NCBI GenBank assembly: GCA_965153355.1
Contig: OZ231127.1
Span: forward strand, 57,102,001-57,166,000
Origin: Flaccisagitta enflata
Taxonomy: Eukaryota > Chaetognatha > Sagittoidea > Aphragmophora
DNA: 64,000 nucleotides
Direction of reading: 5' to 3'
Numbering within the stretch: position 1 is the stretch's first letter; the number at the start of each line of letters is the position of its first letter. Positions 11,604 to 23,665 of the stretch are shown here, piece by piece. Position numbers and translations under genes: made by a program. The notes beneath the pieces are model-generated. The model was not told where the DNA came from. It saw only the letters and a program-made list of their open reading frames with translations, and did no database searches.

Positions 11604-12606
11604 AACAAGTCATCCGAGGATCACACATTGTCAGCGGTAGCCGTTGCCCTGCATGGAATGTTTAGGTGATGAAGTGAGGTGAGAGCAAGGCAGCGCCAAT
11701 AGAACACTATGGTGAATATCCATATGTCCAGGGAAGAGATGAGGGGTCTTAGAGGGCCTCATCATGCTTCAGAGGTCTGATTCTATGCCTCAGTGATCTG
11801 GATTGGGGCTTTAGGTTTAAGAGGGCTGATCTCTGGCCTAAGAGAGATGATTTAAGACCTTTGAGGACTGATTTTCGGCCTGTGAAGGCTGCTTTAAGGC
11901 CAGTGAGAGCTGATCTTAGCCAATTAAGCTGATTTACGGCAGTTAGAGCTCATTTTAGCCAGATGAGAGTTGATTTCAGACCTGAGAGGCCTGATTTCAG
12001 ATCTAAGGGGTTGATTTGAGGCCTGAGAAGGGTGATTTCAGGTCCTTGAGGACTGATTTCAGGCTTGACAGTCAGTGGACATTTCCATATTTGTAGATAT
12101 GTCAGCAGTTTGGCATATCTCAACCCCTTGAGATCACTCAATCTGGGATATTTCAACCCGTTGAGATCTCTCATTTTAGCACATTTCAACATGTTGAGAT
12201 CTCTCATGTCCAAGATTTATCTCAGTTGAATGAGAGATCTCAACGCGTTGAAACGTGCCAGAATGAGAGATCTCAACGGGTTGAAATATCTCAGAATGAG
12301 TGATCTCAAGGGGTTGAGATATGCCAAACTGCTGACATATCTACAAATATCGAAATGTCCATAGACTGTTGAAAGGGCTGATTTCAGGCCCCAGAGAGCT
12401 GGTTTCTGGCTTGGCAAGGCTGATATCAGGCCTGAAAGTGCTGAGTTCAGCCCTAGTAAGGCTGATTTCAGGTCTGAGAGGGCTGATTTCAGGATTGAAC
12501 GGCTGGATTGGGTTTCTGGCCTCAGGGGGGGGACAGATGGATAAATGGATGTACAGATACCAGTGTTCTACAGGACATCGGACCTTTGGGGCCGCTGCTA
12601 AACAGG
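11604..12606 (+). mobile_element. Family B element with inserted fold-back
   Basis: Head AAGTCATCCGAGGATCACAC. The interior minisatellite is built on GGCTGATTTCAGGCCTGAGA, and the tail is TGTTCTACAGGACATCGG and GGGGCCGCTGCTAAA. The minisatellite is interrupted by the fold-back element at 12069-12368. Confidence 0.65.
12069..12368. mobile_element. fold-back element with 4-bp TSD (TTGA)
   Basis: Two arms of about 135 bp pair almost perfectly around a short loop near 12220. The arms include GACATTT, TATTTGTAGATATGTCAGCA and repeated CAACNNGTTGAGATCTCTCA motifs, themselves palindromic. The ends read CAGTC...GACTG and are flanked by TTGA at 12065-12068 and 12369-12372. No coding capacity. Confidence 0.75.
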
Positions 12607-13333
12607 GATATTACTTAGAATGTTTCAAGAAATGATTAGGTCTTTTTAGTTTTTCTTTATACTAACGAGGAAGTGGAAGGCGAATTGGAACTGAAAGACA
12701 GCGACTTCCTATTTTTATCTTTTGTCAGATGCTAACGTTTAACAATATACTTTCCTTGTAATTGAGCATCATGAAATGTTGTGGAGGGAAAATTAATCAA
12801 ATGAAATTCCGAATTTGTGATGATAATAGAAATTCTTCACTCTTTCTTGCCTTTCTACCTACGGCGGATGATTTGATTACCATTGCTTGAACTATTTCTG
12901 ATGGCATTTTCCATTATATTTCGTTAGTAGAAGAAGAACAGAAACAGAAAGGCTACGAAAAATATAATAACTTTAATCTTCTTCTATATATGAAATAGTG
13001 ATAACTGGACTGTGGACCAGTCAGAAATACTCTGTTAGACAGCGAATAAGCCAAATAAATTGATAGACCCCGATGGACGCGGACGGAGAATATTTCATGG
13101 ACTTTTGATTTAGATCATTCACCACGCACGACTGCACATGCTGATCGGGGATATACTAAAAGATAATGCAGAATAGTTTACTTATCATTCTAGCTGGTTC
13201 ATTTCATTCGACGGCGATTATCCGTTCTCTTGTTCTTTGAAGCAGCCAGTTGAGAAAAATGAGATGTGTCAAAAGAAAAAAAAATAAGCGGATGGTTTGC
13301 ATAGCTTTTAGAGACGATCGTTGGAAAACTAGT

Positions 13334-13336
<3 letters not shown>
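12607..13336. other. intergenic, nothing recognised
   Basis: Unique AT-rich sequence with no repeat ends or gene signals that I can identify. Confidence 0.4.

Positions 13337-13378
<42 letters not shown>
13337..13378. repeat. (GA)n microsatellite
   Basis: About 20 GA units. Confidence 0.95.
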
Positions 13379-13382
<4 letters not shown>

Positions 13383-13537
13383 AATCGTCTCAGGATGTCG
13401 ACTCTTTTTTATCTGCCTTGTTGTGTAGCTTCCTCCAGTTTACGGAAGCGGCTGACACGTCGAACACGGCCGTGTATCTGGTAGTCACAAGAAAGAAAAC
13501 CGCCATTGTCAACGTCGCTTCACTTTCTCAGTTTTTC

Positions 13538-13602
13538 ATTGGTCGCGACTCACGGCAATGAAGCATTCTTATTGGCTGACTGCCTCGACCAATCAAAGAC
13601 GC
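13538..13602. promoter_or_regulatory. cluster of three CCAAT boxes
   Basis: ATTGG at about 13540 and 13573 and CCAAT at about 13589 lie within 60 bp in a locally GC-rich segment. Clustered CCAAT boxes are typical of metazoan promoters, but I see no TATA box or adjoining exon, so the call is weak. Confidence 0.2.
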
Positions 13603-13646
13603 GTGCGTTCCGAATCACTGGGTGGCAAAATGCGCGAGAGTGAAAG

Positions 13647-13651
<5 letters not shown>

Positions 13652-13720
<69 letters not shown>
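13652..13720. repeat. (GA)n microsatellite
   Basis: About 34 GA units. Confidence 0.95.
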
Positions 13721-13724
<4 letters not shown>

Positions 13725-14053
13725 GCGGGTGATGCACGCGCTTTCATCGCTGGGCGCAGGTGAGGCGGCATCTGACGTCTATAGTCTTCCTAATTAGTGA
13801 CAGAATCCCGATGAAAAGGACGGAAAATTAGGGTTAAAGGACAACGATATCGCCTCATCGAAACCCCGATCTCTGAAGAATTGGGTCATATGGTGTATTA
13901 TATGTGACAAACTAAGAAAAATTCCAAATAAAAATCATTCGTCAAAGGGCGCCTTCTTTATAGCGAAAAAGTAAAATCAAATGGAGTTGTTCGAGAAATC
14001 TTAACCCTAGAGACGTATTTTCTTTAGGGGCGTGTTTCCGGTGTTTATATTGG

Positions 14054-14250
14054 TTGGTTGCTTGGATGATTGGTTTGTTGGTTGGTTGGTTGGTTAGTAA
14101 CGCGAATGAAATTGTGATTTCTGCTCATTACTGCCCCAGTCAGGCCACATTACAACCCCCGCCCCGCCACATACTGCCTCTTCCCACCTGCATTACTACT
14201 CCTGTCCACCCCCAAGCGCCAACTAATTGGCCCTGTATCCGGCCTTGTTC
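14054..14250 (-). mobile_element. Family A element, diverged copy
   Basis: In reverse orientation it shows a GGTT/GGTC tetranucleotide block, then ACTGCCCCAGTCAGGCC and the head TGTATCCGGCCTTGTT. The tail palindrome is missing. Confidence 0.45.
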
Positions 14251-14319
14251 TCGGAGACCCTATGCAGCATATCGTGCGATCCCGAATTGGCATTTCGAGA
14301 ATCATTTGAGAGTGAGCAA

Positions 14320-14460
14320 TGACCATGGGGCTTGGAACCCTGAAATAGCTTGAATCGGCTGATAACACAACTGCAAGGGCTGGTTGGAGACCTATGAAGG
14401 CTGATTGGATACCGGAAAAGGTTTATTGGGGGCCTGAGATATCTGATAAGAGGGCAGACA
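14320..14460. repeat. family-B-like minisatellite remnant
   Basis: Degenerate AAGGCTGATTGGA and GGCCTGAGATATCTGAT units similar to the interior of family-B elements, without recognisable ends. Confidence 0.35.
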
Positions 14461-15270
14461 GGGTGTCGAATAAATTTGGCAAAAATATAAAAAGAACATT
14501 CATTGATTACTTTGAATTGATTGTTTCCACCAGAATCCAACAAAGTAGTTCATGTGAAATTGTCTTGAGAAGATTAGCTTTGATGGACAAAAGACAATTA
14601 ATTGTTTATTTCGGATTATTTCAGCGAATTTTCTTCAATGCCTTGACCTGATTTTAAGTAGGCTGGGTTATCCTGCTTCAATGATGTATACCCACCTTGT
14701 CTTAGTCTATGACTCATAAAGCATTCACTGTATGGTTACCAAATTCGATGTCAAAGATAGTTACCAATAAAGGCGACTCTCGCCGTGGGAAAAAAGTCGT
14801 AAGTGCGAGGTTTTGGAATTTGTTGTGGTTGTGTTTTGTCTAGTTGATTTTTTTTTTCTACGGGCATCTTTTTGGTTTGTTCCAGTATCTCTACATGTGT
14901 TTCTCTGTTCGTTCGTTGTTTGCCCTTCTCTTTCTCTCCTTCTCTTTCTCTTTCTCTCTCCCGTTCTCATTTTTTCTCGGGGTTACAATATCGTTGCGGA
15001 CAGGTGCACTATGGGATAAAATGCGATTTTTCGAGACAAATTTTATTGCTAGTCGTTGTCACCACTATTTTTGTTTCAAATTTGAATTATACGTCCCACT
15101 GTGCACTTCATTGTCTGAATTGAGAGTTTAGACACCAACGCAGCTAATATTCTTAGAATATTTTGACATTCTTAGGTTAGTCTGATGATCAAGAATGAAA
15201 ACCAGAACGAAGATCATTTCTTTCATTTTTTTACTTGATGACTTTTTTGTGATTGCACTCAACTAAATGT
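14461..15270. other. intergenic, nothing recognised
   Basis: Unique sequence with a CT-rich patch at 14925-14970. No gene or transposon ends seen. Confidence 0.4.
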
Positions 15271-15274
15271 CGTA

Positions 15275-15314
15275 ACTATTGTTGTTGTTGTTATTTTTGT
15301 TGTTATTGTTGTTT

Positions 15315-15396
<82 letters not shown>

Positions 15397-15405
15397 ATGT
15401 TGTTT
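15275..15405. repeat. (TTG)n microsatellite
   Basis: About 35 TTG units with few interruptions. Confidence 0.95.
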
Positions 15406-15487
15406 GTTGTTGTCATTAACAGAGTCGTCATCACTACTGTCATCGTCCTTGATGTGACGCTGAAACAAATAAACTGGATTCTGATTG

Positions 15488-15810
<323 letters not shown>

Positions 15811-16570
15811 TGATCATTGTCATAATTACCATCTTTTGAAGCACACTTTTTTTCTTTTTATAGTAAGAACCAAGTTAGGCTTCAAATCCTCAAAAATTAA
15901 AGAACATCCTAAAAACATTGGAGGGCTTCATTTCTTTAAAAAATTTAAGAACATTACACTAGGGTTATAAAATCCTGGGAGCATCCACCATTTCAACTTT
16001 TGTTCATGTTTTGAATTTTTAACGTGTATCCATAGTAATATAATGATTATTTAAAGAGTAAATTACGTAGTTTATAGGTTGAATGTTCGGTAAAGAAGGT
16101 GTATCAACCTGTTGGCAACAGTAACTCACTCATAGGACGTAAAAAAATTGAGCTCGATCGTTCAGAAAAGATTTCAGTGAACCACCAAATATTTTTCAAG
16201 TTTGTCATTGAATCTCCGCTCCGTTTATGCCGCCTGCAGCGATCTGCATCGATAGGGATGTGCTCCTTAAAAAATCTGAGCTGGAGCAAAAAACCGCATC
16301 CAAATCGGATGACGCAGAAAAACGCAGGAGCCGCGCATGTGTTAAAAAAATTAATTCGAAAAAAAATCATCAAGGTTGTTGTCTTGCTTAAGCGCGGCGA
16401 AATTGCGGCTGTTACGAATACTGATCAGAAGAAGAATTTTCCTTCATGCACCATTTTTAAAAAAAATAACTGATAAAGTATATGTTTCAGCATATCATTC
16501 GAATCCTCTTTTCATGAGGAATACGAAAATAATAATGGATATTATTTTCTCAAAAAACTGTGGCTGTTGT
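15811..16570. other. intergenic, nothing recognised
   Basis: Unique AT-rich sequence leading into the 21-bp minisatellite. Short open frames lack codon bias or splice context. Confidence 0.4.
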
Positions 16571-16574
16571 GACC

Positions 16575-18080
16575 ACAGACTCAAAAACCTTGCCCACAGT
16601 CCCAAAAACAGCGATCAAAAACTTGAAACTTGCAACCACAGACATGGAAATCGCGTCCACAGACTCAGATATCGCACCCATAGAGTCGGAAATCGCACCC
16701 ACAGACTCGGAAATCACTATCACAGAATCGGAAATTGTGCCCACAGTCGGAAATTGTGCCCACAGAGTCGGAGATCGCGCCCACAGACTCGGAGATTGCG
16801 CCCACAGACTTGGAAATCGCGCCCACAGACTCGGAGATTGCACCTACAGACTCGGAAATCGCCCCCACACTCAGAAATCGCCCCCACAGACTCGGAAATT
16901 GCGCCCACAGACTTGGAAGTCGCGCTCACAGACTTGGAAATCGAGACCACAGACTCGGAAATCGAGACCACAGACTCGAAAATCAAGACCACAGACTCGA
17001 AAATCAAGACCACAGACTCGAAAATCAAGACCACAGACTCGGAAATCAAGACCACAGAGTTGGTAATCGAGACCACAGACTTGGAAATTGAGACCACAGA
17101 CTCAGAAATCAATACCACAGAGTCGGAAATCGAGACCACAGACTCAGAAATCGAGACCACAGACTCGGTAATCGAGACCACACACTCGGAAATCGAGACC
17201 ACAGACTCGGAAATCGAGACCACAGACTCGGAAATCGAGACCACAGACTCGGAAATCGAGACCACAGACTCGGAAATCGAGACCACAGACTCGGAAATCG
17301 AGACCACAGACTCGGAAATCGAGACCACAGACTCGGAAATCGAGACCACAGACTCGGAAATCGAGACCACAGACTCGGAAATCGAGACCACAGACTCGGA
17401 AATCGAGACCACAGACTCGGAAATCGAGACCACAGACTCGGAAATCGAGACCACAGACTCTGAAATCGAGACCACAGACTCGGAAATCGAGACCACAGAC
17501 TCGGAAATCGAGACCACAGACTCGGAAATCGAGACCACAGACTCGGAAATCGAGACCACAGACTCGGAAATCGAGACCACAGACTCGGAAATCGAGACCA
17601 GACCCGGAAATCGAGACCACAGACTCGGAAATCGAGACCACAGACTCGGAAATCGAGACCACAGACTCGGAAATCGAGACCACAGACTCGGAAATCGAGA
17701 CCACAGACTCGGAAATCGAGACCACAGACTCGGAAATCGAGACCACAGACTCGGAAATCGAGACCACAGACTCGGAAATCGAGACCACAGACTCGGAAAT
17801 CGAGATCACAGACTCCGATATCGAGACCACAGAATCGGATATTGAGACCACAGACTCGGATATCAAGACCAAAGACTCGGATATTGAGCCTACAGACTTG
17901 GATATCGAGACCACAGACTCGGATATCGAGACCGAAGACTTGGATATCGAGACCACAGACTCGGATAGTGAGACCACAGACTCGGATATCGAGACCACAG
18001 ACTCGGATATCGAGATCACAGACTCGGATATCGAGACCACAGACTCGGATATTGAGACCACAGACTCGGATATTGAGTGA
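16575..18080. repeat. 21-bp minisatellite, about 70 copies
   Basis: Unit AATCGAGACCACAGACTCGG plus A. Three zones are visible: a 5' zone with units such as TCGCGCCCACAGACTCGGAGA, a central near-homogeneous zone (about 17190-17800), and a 3' zone with GGATATCGAG units. Because 21 is a multiple of 3, several frames on both strands stay open: ETTDSEI heptads on plus, and VVSISES or CGLDFRV on minus. One register slip near 17600-17612 (GACCAGACCCGG) moves the plus frame from TTDSEIE to DHRLGNR. Equal openness of both strands argues against a protein. Confidence 0.9.
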
Positions 18081-18225
18081 GCAAGCGAGCCGGTGAATGG
18101 AGCAAGGAAGCAAAGCAAGTGTAGCCAAGCAGACCGCTGCAAAAGCGAATGAGCGGTGGGAGCGAACAAACATAGCGGGCATCCAACCCGCATCCACACC
18201 CAAACCCCCACACACGGACCGACAA

Positions 18226-18376
18226 AGCCATATTTGAGGTTGCTTCATCATTTGGGCAGGAGCAGTGAGGCCAAAGACCGCAAAAAAAAAAACAAACAAA
18301 AAAGTTAAGTGTGACGGACTGACACATGGATGGATGGACCGACCAACAAAGCGGGTTTTTCGCTCGCGACTAAAAA
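18226..18376 (+). mobile_element. Family A element, 3' part
   Basis: CCATATTTGAGGTTGC, GGGCAGGAGCAGTGAGGCCA, a tetranucleotide block and the shortened terminal palindrome CGCTCGCGACTAAAAAG. The segment between the 21-bp minisatellite and this tail (18081-18225) is GC-rich and lacks a recognisable head. The minisatellite may therefore be an expanded interior of this copy; that is inference. Confidence 0.55.
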
Positions 18377-18400
18377 GATGAAATCGGGCTAGCGTAGCGG

Positions 18401-18500
<100 letters not shown>

Positions 18501-18648
18501 CTGTTGTAATCGTAACTCTGATTCCGAAATTTGTCATATGAGAGAACAGATAAACGGAGCTTTTTCGCTTTTGAAACTTCCTTCGAATCTTTTTATTCCA
18601 TCTCCCAACATTTACGTTTGTGGACACATTCCCACACACACACACACA

Positions 18649-18829
18649 CAGCGGCGTAGGAGGAGGGGCGTCAGGGGCGTCAGCTGACGCCCCTACAGTC
18701 GGGCACAGATGGCAGTCGGACACAGATGGCAGTCTAATACAATTGTTCAAAAAAAAAAAAAGGAAAAGAGGCTGAAAAAAGAAAAAAATGGGACTGAAAA
18801 AAAGGAGGTTTTACGGGGTAAAAAAGACA

Positions 18830-18925
<96 letters not shown>

Positions 18926-19839
18926 AGACTAAAAGAAGAAAAAAGACAGAAAGAAAAAAAGAAAGAGAGAAAGAGAGAAAGAAAGAAGAAAGAAATAGGA
19001 GAGGAAAGAAAGTGGGAAAAAAGTAAGGTTGTTTTGTCCCAATTACGCTGAGAAATTTGAAAGAAAGAGAAAGAAAAAAAAATGAAATGGGAGAAAAAAA
19101 AATTAGGAAAGAAAGTAAGGTTTTGTCCCATTGACCCTGAGAAATTGTGCCAGCACTAGTAGTAACAGATTAGAGTCACTGTAGATACAAAGCCAGTCTT
19201 AAATAGATGCTAAAAAAACTCAATAAAAATGAATGGAAATGAATGTAATTGAAATAGATTCCCCTCAGGGAAATATGGCAGGGGAGGCACGCAGGCTAAG
19301 ATTAGAAAATCATTTCAATTATCAGAATATTTTAAGATATTTGAAACAATTCTTTATTATCTTTAAATTTCATAACTTAAAATATTTTTTTATTTATATT
19401 TATTTATATTTATATTTATATTCATATTTTTTATATTTATTTATATTTTTTTATCTCTTAAAATTTTTTTTTTTTTAATATTCTTTTTTATGTACATATT
19501 TTTTTATCTGATGAATTTTTCCCTATATAACAAAAAATCTTATCACCCTCAAGATATTTTTTTTTCTTATCCAAGCAATTTTTTTTTTATTTCATGTTTT
19601 TCTTTTTTTTTTCCATAATTGGTTTTTTTTTATTCAAACCATCAAGTGATATCTCAAATGTTCTCTTTCTCTGTACTGATACCTGCACCCCTCCCCTGCA
19701 ATGATTAAACTACATGTTATTCACCCACCTTTTTTAACTGTTATGTGAATAAAAACAATTACATAGTGAGTCGGACACAGTATTGAGTCGGACACAGATT
19801 GGGGCCTGACGCCCCTGCCCATTTTCCTGCCCTACGCCG

Positions 19840-19842
<3 letters not shown>
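18649..19842. mobile_element. TIR element inserted in a CA microsatellite
   Basis: Ends are CAGCGGCGTAGGAGG on the left and its inverted partner CCTGCCCTACGCCGCTG on the right, each followed inward by a GGGGCGTCA / TGACGCCCC match and by GTCGG(A/G)CACAGAT repeats. Both outer flanks are (CA)n, so any TSD is hidden in the microsatellite. The 1.2-kb interior holds (GAAA)n, two copies of a TTTTGTCCCA..GAGAAATT segment and very AT-rich DNA. No transposase. Confidence 0.6.
18826..18990. repeat. (GAAA)n microsatellite
   Basis: About 24 GAAA units to 18926 with one GATA variant, followed by degenerate GAAA. Confidence 0.95.

Positions 19843-19931
<89 letters not shown>
19843..19931. repeat. (CA)n microsatellite
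   Basis: About 44 CA units directly abutting the TIR element on its right side; a shorter (CA)n abuts it on the left. Confidence 0.95.
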
Positions 19932-19933
<2 letters not shown>

Positions 19934-20071
19934 TCTCAGTGAATGTGTGTGTGAAATTGAGTGTTGACCTAACCGTAGATGAATATGATCGTGAATGAAA
20001 TGACTAGTAACATGAATGATGAACGTGATGAGTTCTCATACGATTCTATTCGTTTTCAGCTATTTTTCACT

Positions 20072-20155
20072 CAAGCGTGACTGACCGACTGACCGACCAA
20101 CCAACCAATGGACAGAGCCTCTTATAGAGGTGCTATGGCGCGGCGCACCTAAAAA
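20072..20155 (+). mobile_element. Family A tail, variant ending
   Basis: GACTGACCGACTGACCGACC tetranucleotides, GGACAGAGCCTCTTATAGAGG and the variant terminal sequence GCGGCGCACCTAAAAA. Its TTATAGAGGTGC stretch matches the pre-insertion site of the MITE at 44356-44946. Confidence 0.5.
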
Positions 20156-20249
20156 CGATTCAACGCGCGACTCTCGTCAATTAGAAATGACACCCTTTGA
20201 TTTCTCAATGAAATGACAAATAAAAGATATTATAATCGTATGATGCAGA

Positions 20250-20329
20250 TGTTGAGACCGATAGACGGACTGATGGACAGACGGTCTGATTACGCTGAGC
20301 GTAGAGTCGCGTAGCATGCAACTAAAAAT
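20250..20329 (+). mobile_element. Family A tail fragment
   Basis: GACCGATAGACGGACTGATG followed by the degenerate palindrome GAGTCGCGTAGCATGCAACT and AAAAA. Confidence 0.5.
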
Positions 20330-20399
20330 TGTCCATCGTCCATCGTGTCGGTCCTTCCGTCCATGATAATCGAGTCGAAAGAATGAACACGCACATTTG

Positions 20400-20701
20400 A
20401 GATGCTGCGTTTGTGTTTGTCTTTTTGTGTGTGGATGGGGGTTCTGTGCCCCTGCCTACCCGTCCTCAAGGTTATTGAAGCCCCGTTTTAACAGATGCTC
20501 TGCTCCTGCATTTCTAGTCGCGTGCACGCGACTTGACACCCTGCTTTGTCTGTCCGTCCATCCGTCCGTTGGTTGGTTGGTTGGTCAGTACGTCAGACTA
20601 CTTTTTTCTTTAATTTTAGTTTTTGAAGTCATTTAAAGCCATTTAAGAGAATACTGAATCATTCTTAATCATTGTAAGTCATTTTAGGTGTTAGCCTTGT
20701 C
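20400..20701 (-). mobile_element. Family A element, reverse orientation
   Basis: Palindrome AGTCGCGTGCACGCGACT at about 20516, CCCTGCTTTGT, GGTTGGTTGGTTGGTC, AAGTCATTT decamers and the head end TAGCCTTGTC. The first 110 bp are a fragment of the related subtype that carries GCCCCTGCC. Confidence 0.6.
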
Positions 20702-20772
20702 AGGCCTGATTTTAGAGCGAGCCCGCGAGCACGATGCTCTCTGTCTCGTTCTATGAAATCATTGCCGACACT

Positions 20773-22221
20773 TCACACATCTCTGGATACCCCCCCAAAT
20801 AGAATCAAAAATACCATTTTTTCTGACTGTGCTATTTGGCTTCAGGAGCATGTCAGCAACTAAAAAAAAACAAAAAACAAAAAAATTCCTCTTAATTTTT
20901 TTCATTTATTTTTTTTTAAGTAAAAAAAATGCATTTTTAGCACTTAAAATTTTTTATGCAGCATAAGAAATCCCAAAAAATACTGGAAATGTGTGGCAAT
21001 AGATAGAATATACATGTTTTTAGCCTTCACAGTTCATAAAAAAATTTTTAGATTTTATATAGATTAGAGCTTAAAAATGGCAAAAAAAAAAAAATGAAAT
21101 ATGTTTTTTTCAGCAATTATAAGTCTTAATTAGTTATAACAGCATTTTTACTCATGAAAAATCTTAAAAATGTTTAATAGTAGTCTGAGTTTACTTACTT
21201 ACTTAACAGTCAGTATATTTTTTTTAGGTTTAGAGTTTAAAAATAGCTAAAAGATAGTAAAATATTATTTTTCTACGTATTTTTAAGCAAGTAATTGCTC
21301 ATGCAATTTTATAAATCCTGAAAAATACTGAAAATGTGAGGCAATAGATTGAATATACATGTTTTTACCCTTCTCAAAAAATTTTTTCCAGATATCTTAT
21401 ATAAGAGTTAAAAAATGACCTAAAATGAAAAAATATAGCTTTTTTCAGCATTTTTAAGTCCAACTTTTTTCATACGGTATTTTGACCTCCAAAGAATCTT
21501 GGAAATGTGAAATAGTGGTCTGAGTTTAACTACTTTTACCCTGAACAATCAGTAATTTTTTATTTTTTTAGGTTTAAAATTTAAGAATAGTTTAGAAATA
21601 TCAGTATTTTATTTTTTAAGGTAGATTTGTCTTGAAAATTTTTTTGTCCATAGTAAAAAAATTTATATCTATATTATCACTACATATACACAGGATTTTT
21701 CAGGATTTATAAAACTGCATGAACGATTTTTTAGTTGAAGATGCTTAAAATTTTTAAACTCTAAACCTAAAAAAATAAAAAATTGCTGATTGTTCAGGAT
21801 AAAAGTAGTTAAACTCAGACTTCTACTACACATTTCTACGATTTTTTGAGAGTTAAGATTCTGTATGAATAGATTTAAACTTAAAAATACTGAAAAAAAC
21901 TGTTTTTAGTTCATTTTTAATATCTAATCTGTAGGTTATCTAAATACACTTCATGTGAAGGGTTAAAACATGTGTATTCTATCTTTTGCCACACATTTCC
22001 AGTATTTTTTAAAATTTTCTAAGCTGCATGAACAATACTATGCTTAAAAAGCGCTAAACTTGCCTTTTTTTACCAAAAAAGTTATATTAGTGAAAAAATT
22101 TCAGATGAATTTTTTTGTTTTTTGTTTTTTTTAATAGCCCACATGTTCCTGAAGACAAATAGCATAGTTAGAAAAAATGGTATTTTTGATTCTCTTTGGG
22201 GGGGTATCCAGAGATGTGTGA
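20773..22221. mobile_element. 1.45-kb fold-back (long inverted repeat)
   Basis: Left end TCACACATCTCTGGATACCC and right end in reverse complement match for about 90 bp. Partial pairing continues inward: GAATATACATGTTTTTA near 21010 against ACATGTGTATTCTATC near 21970, and GGTTTAGAGTTTAAA near 21229 against TTTAAACTCTAAACC near 21757. The arms are about 700 bp and diverged, and each contains an internal direct duplication. No open frame and no clear TSD. Confidence 0.7.
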
Positions 22222-22306
22222 CTCAGGTTTGAATAAGAATCTTCTACTTTAGAACTTGAGTTCTCTACGTCTAGGTTTGAACAAGAGACTTTAAAACAGA
22301 AAGAGA

Positions 22307-22380
22307 ACAAGGCTGAATGCACGGCAAATACTAGTCGCGAATGGGTGGGCAGGGGCAGAATAGTAAGTTTTTGCGCGATT
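22307..22380 (+). mobile_element. Family A head fragment
   Basis: AACAAGGCTGAATGCACGGC, AGTCGCGAATGGGTGGGCAG. It is head-to-tail against the inverted copy that follows. Confidence 0.45.
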
Positions 22381-22584
22381 TAGTCGCATGCTACGCGACT
22401 CTACCCCGCTTTGTCGGTCCATCCATCCGTCCGTCTGTCCGTCGGTCTGCACTCTGCAACACTTACTTTTTTAGACTTTTGCGGTCTTTGGCCTCACTGT
22501 TCCTGCCCAAATGATCTAGTGACCTGAAAATCAGCCCCTGCCCACCCGCATGCGACTGAGGTAGCTGTGTATCCAGCCTTGTTC
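22381..22584 (-). mobile_element. Family A element, near-complete, reverse orientation
   Basis: TAGTCGCATGCTACGCGACT palindrome, CCCGCTTTGTCGGTCC, tetranucleotides, GCGGTCTTTGGCCTCACTG, GCATGCGACTGAGG and the head GTGTATCCAGCCTTGTT. Confidence 0.65.
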
Positions 22585-22661
22585 AACTCAATGACCCTTG
22601 ATGGACCAACAGCGACCACACCTCATTCGCAGTCGCTATTCCGCAACTAAAAAGAGCGAAA

Positions 22662-22772
<111 letters not shown>

Positions 22773-22914
22773 CATAAGATGACACATGAACTCTTTGTCG
22801 CTTGATTATTGACTTTAGTTCAGCGCGTGTTTATTGGACAGATGACAACGCGAAACATAAATGCTGCAAAATCGACTGAAATATGTAGGGGTTTTACGCA
22901 CCGCGCAGTTCACA

Positions 22915-23110
22915 AACATCTAGTCATTTGTGAATCACGAACGTTCGTTAATCAGGTTCATGAATTACGAACATTTGTAAATCACGACCATTCATAAATC
23001 ATGAACATTCGTAAATCACAAACGTTCGTAAATCACGAACATTCATAAATCATGAATGTTCATGAATCACGAATGTTAGTAAATCACGTATATTTGTAAA
23101 TAAAAACATT
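22915..23110. repeat. 18-bp minisatellite
   Basis: About ten copies near CGTAAATCACGAACATTC, alternating with CATAAATCATGAACATTC. The unit has partial dyad symmetry (GAACGTTC). Confidence 0.8.
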
Positions 23111-23269
23111 CATCAAACACTAAGTCATTCAGACATTCCTGAGTTTTTTCCTAAGCTCAAGAAACTGAAACAAGAAGAGGTTATATGCGTGTAATAGCTT
23201 GCATGAGAGAAGTACAAATGAGGACATGAGAAAGCGATTAAATGTTTAACTAATTAGCGAGTCTGCAAA

Positions 23270-23400
23270 TGCAAAAGTCAGCGAGTTTACAATTGCACAT
23301 ACGAGCAAATGTGCAAATACACATGAGAGCGAGCATGCAAATGCACATACAAGCAAACATGCAAATGCATGCACGAGCGAGCGTGTTATTGCACGCATGA
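23270..23400. repeat. short GCAAATGCACATACGAGC repeats
   Basis: About six degenerate units of roughly 20 bp with ACGAGCG and TGCAAATGCA cores. Confidence 0.6.
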
Positions 23401-23461
23401 GAATTACCGCCTTGCTTAACCTCATTACAGCCCTCATTTACCCATATAACTGCCCCTGCCC

Positions 23462-23572
23462 TCCTGCAATACTTTGGGGCCGCTGCCCTGCTCTCATTCA
23501 CTTCTTCACTGGATCACTCCCTGCAGAGCATCGGGTACCGCTGACCATGTGCGATCCTTGAATGACTAGTTG
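23462..23572 (-). mobile_element. Family B head fragment
   Basis: Reverse orientation: GGGGCCGCTGCCCTGCTCTC, ATCGGGTACCGCTGACCATG and GCGATCCTTGAATGACTAGT. Confidence 0.55.
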
Positions 23573-23665
23573 TGTATGTTTGTGTCTGGGGTGGGAGTGG
23601 GGTGTGGATCTGGGTTTAAATGACCCTGCCCACCTGTCCGTAACGATATTGTGACCACACGTCAC
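23573..23665 (-). mobile_element. Family A subtype fragment
   Basis: GTGTATGTTTGTGTCTGGGG, CCCTGCCCACCTGTCCG and AACGATATTGTGACC. This is the same head subtype as at 29591 and in intron 1 of two of the cluster genes. Confidence 0.4.

Noticed and set aside
16575-18080. CRISPR-like array
   Set aside because: Units are contiguous 21-mers without unique spacers, in a eukaryotic context with no cas genes.
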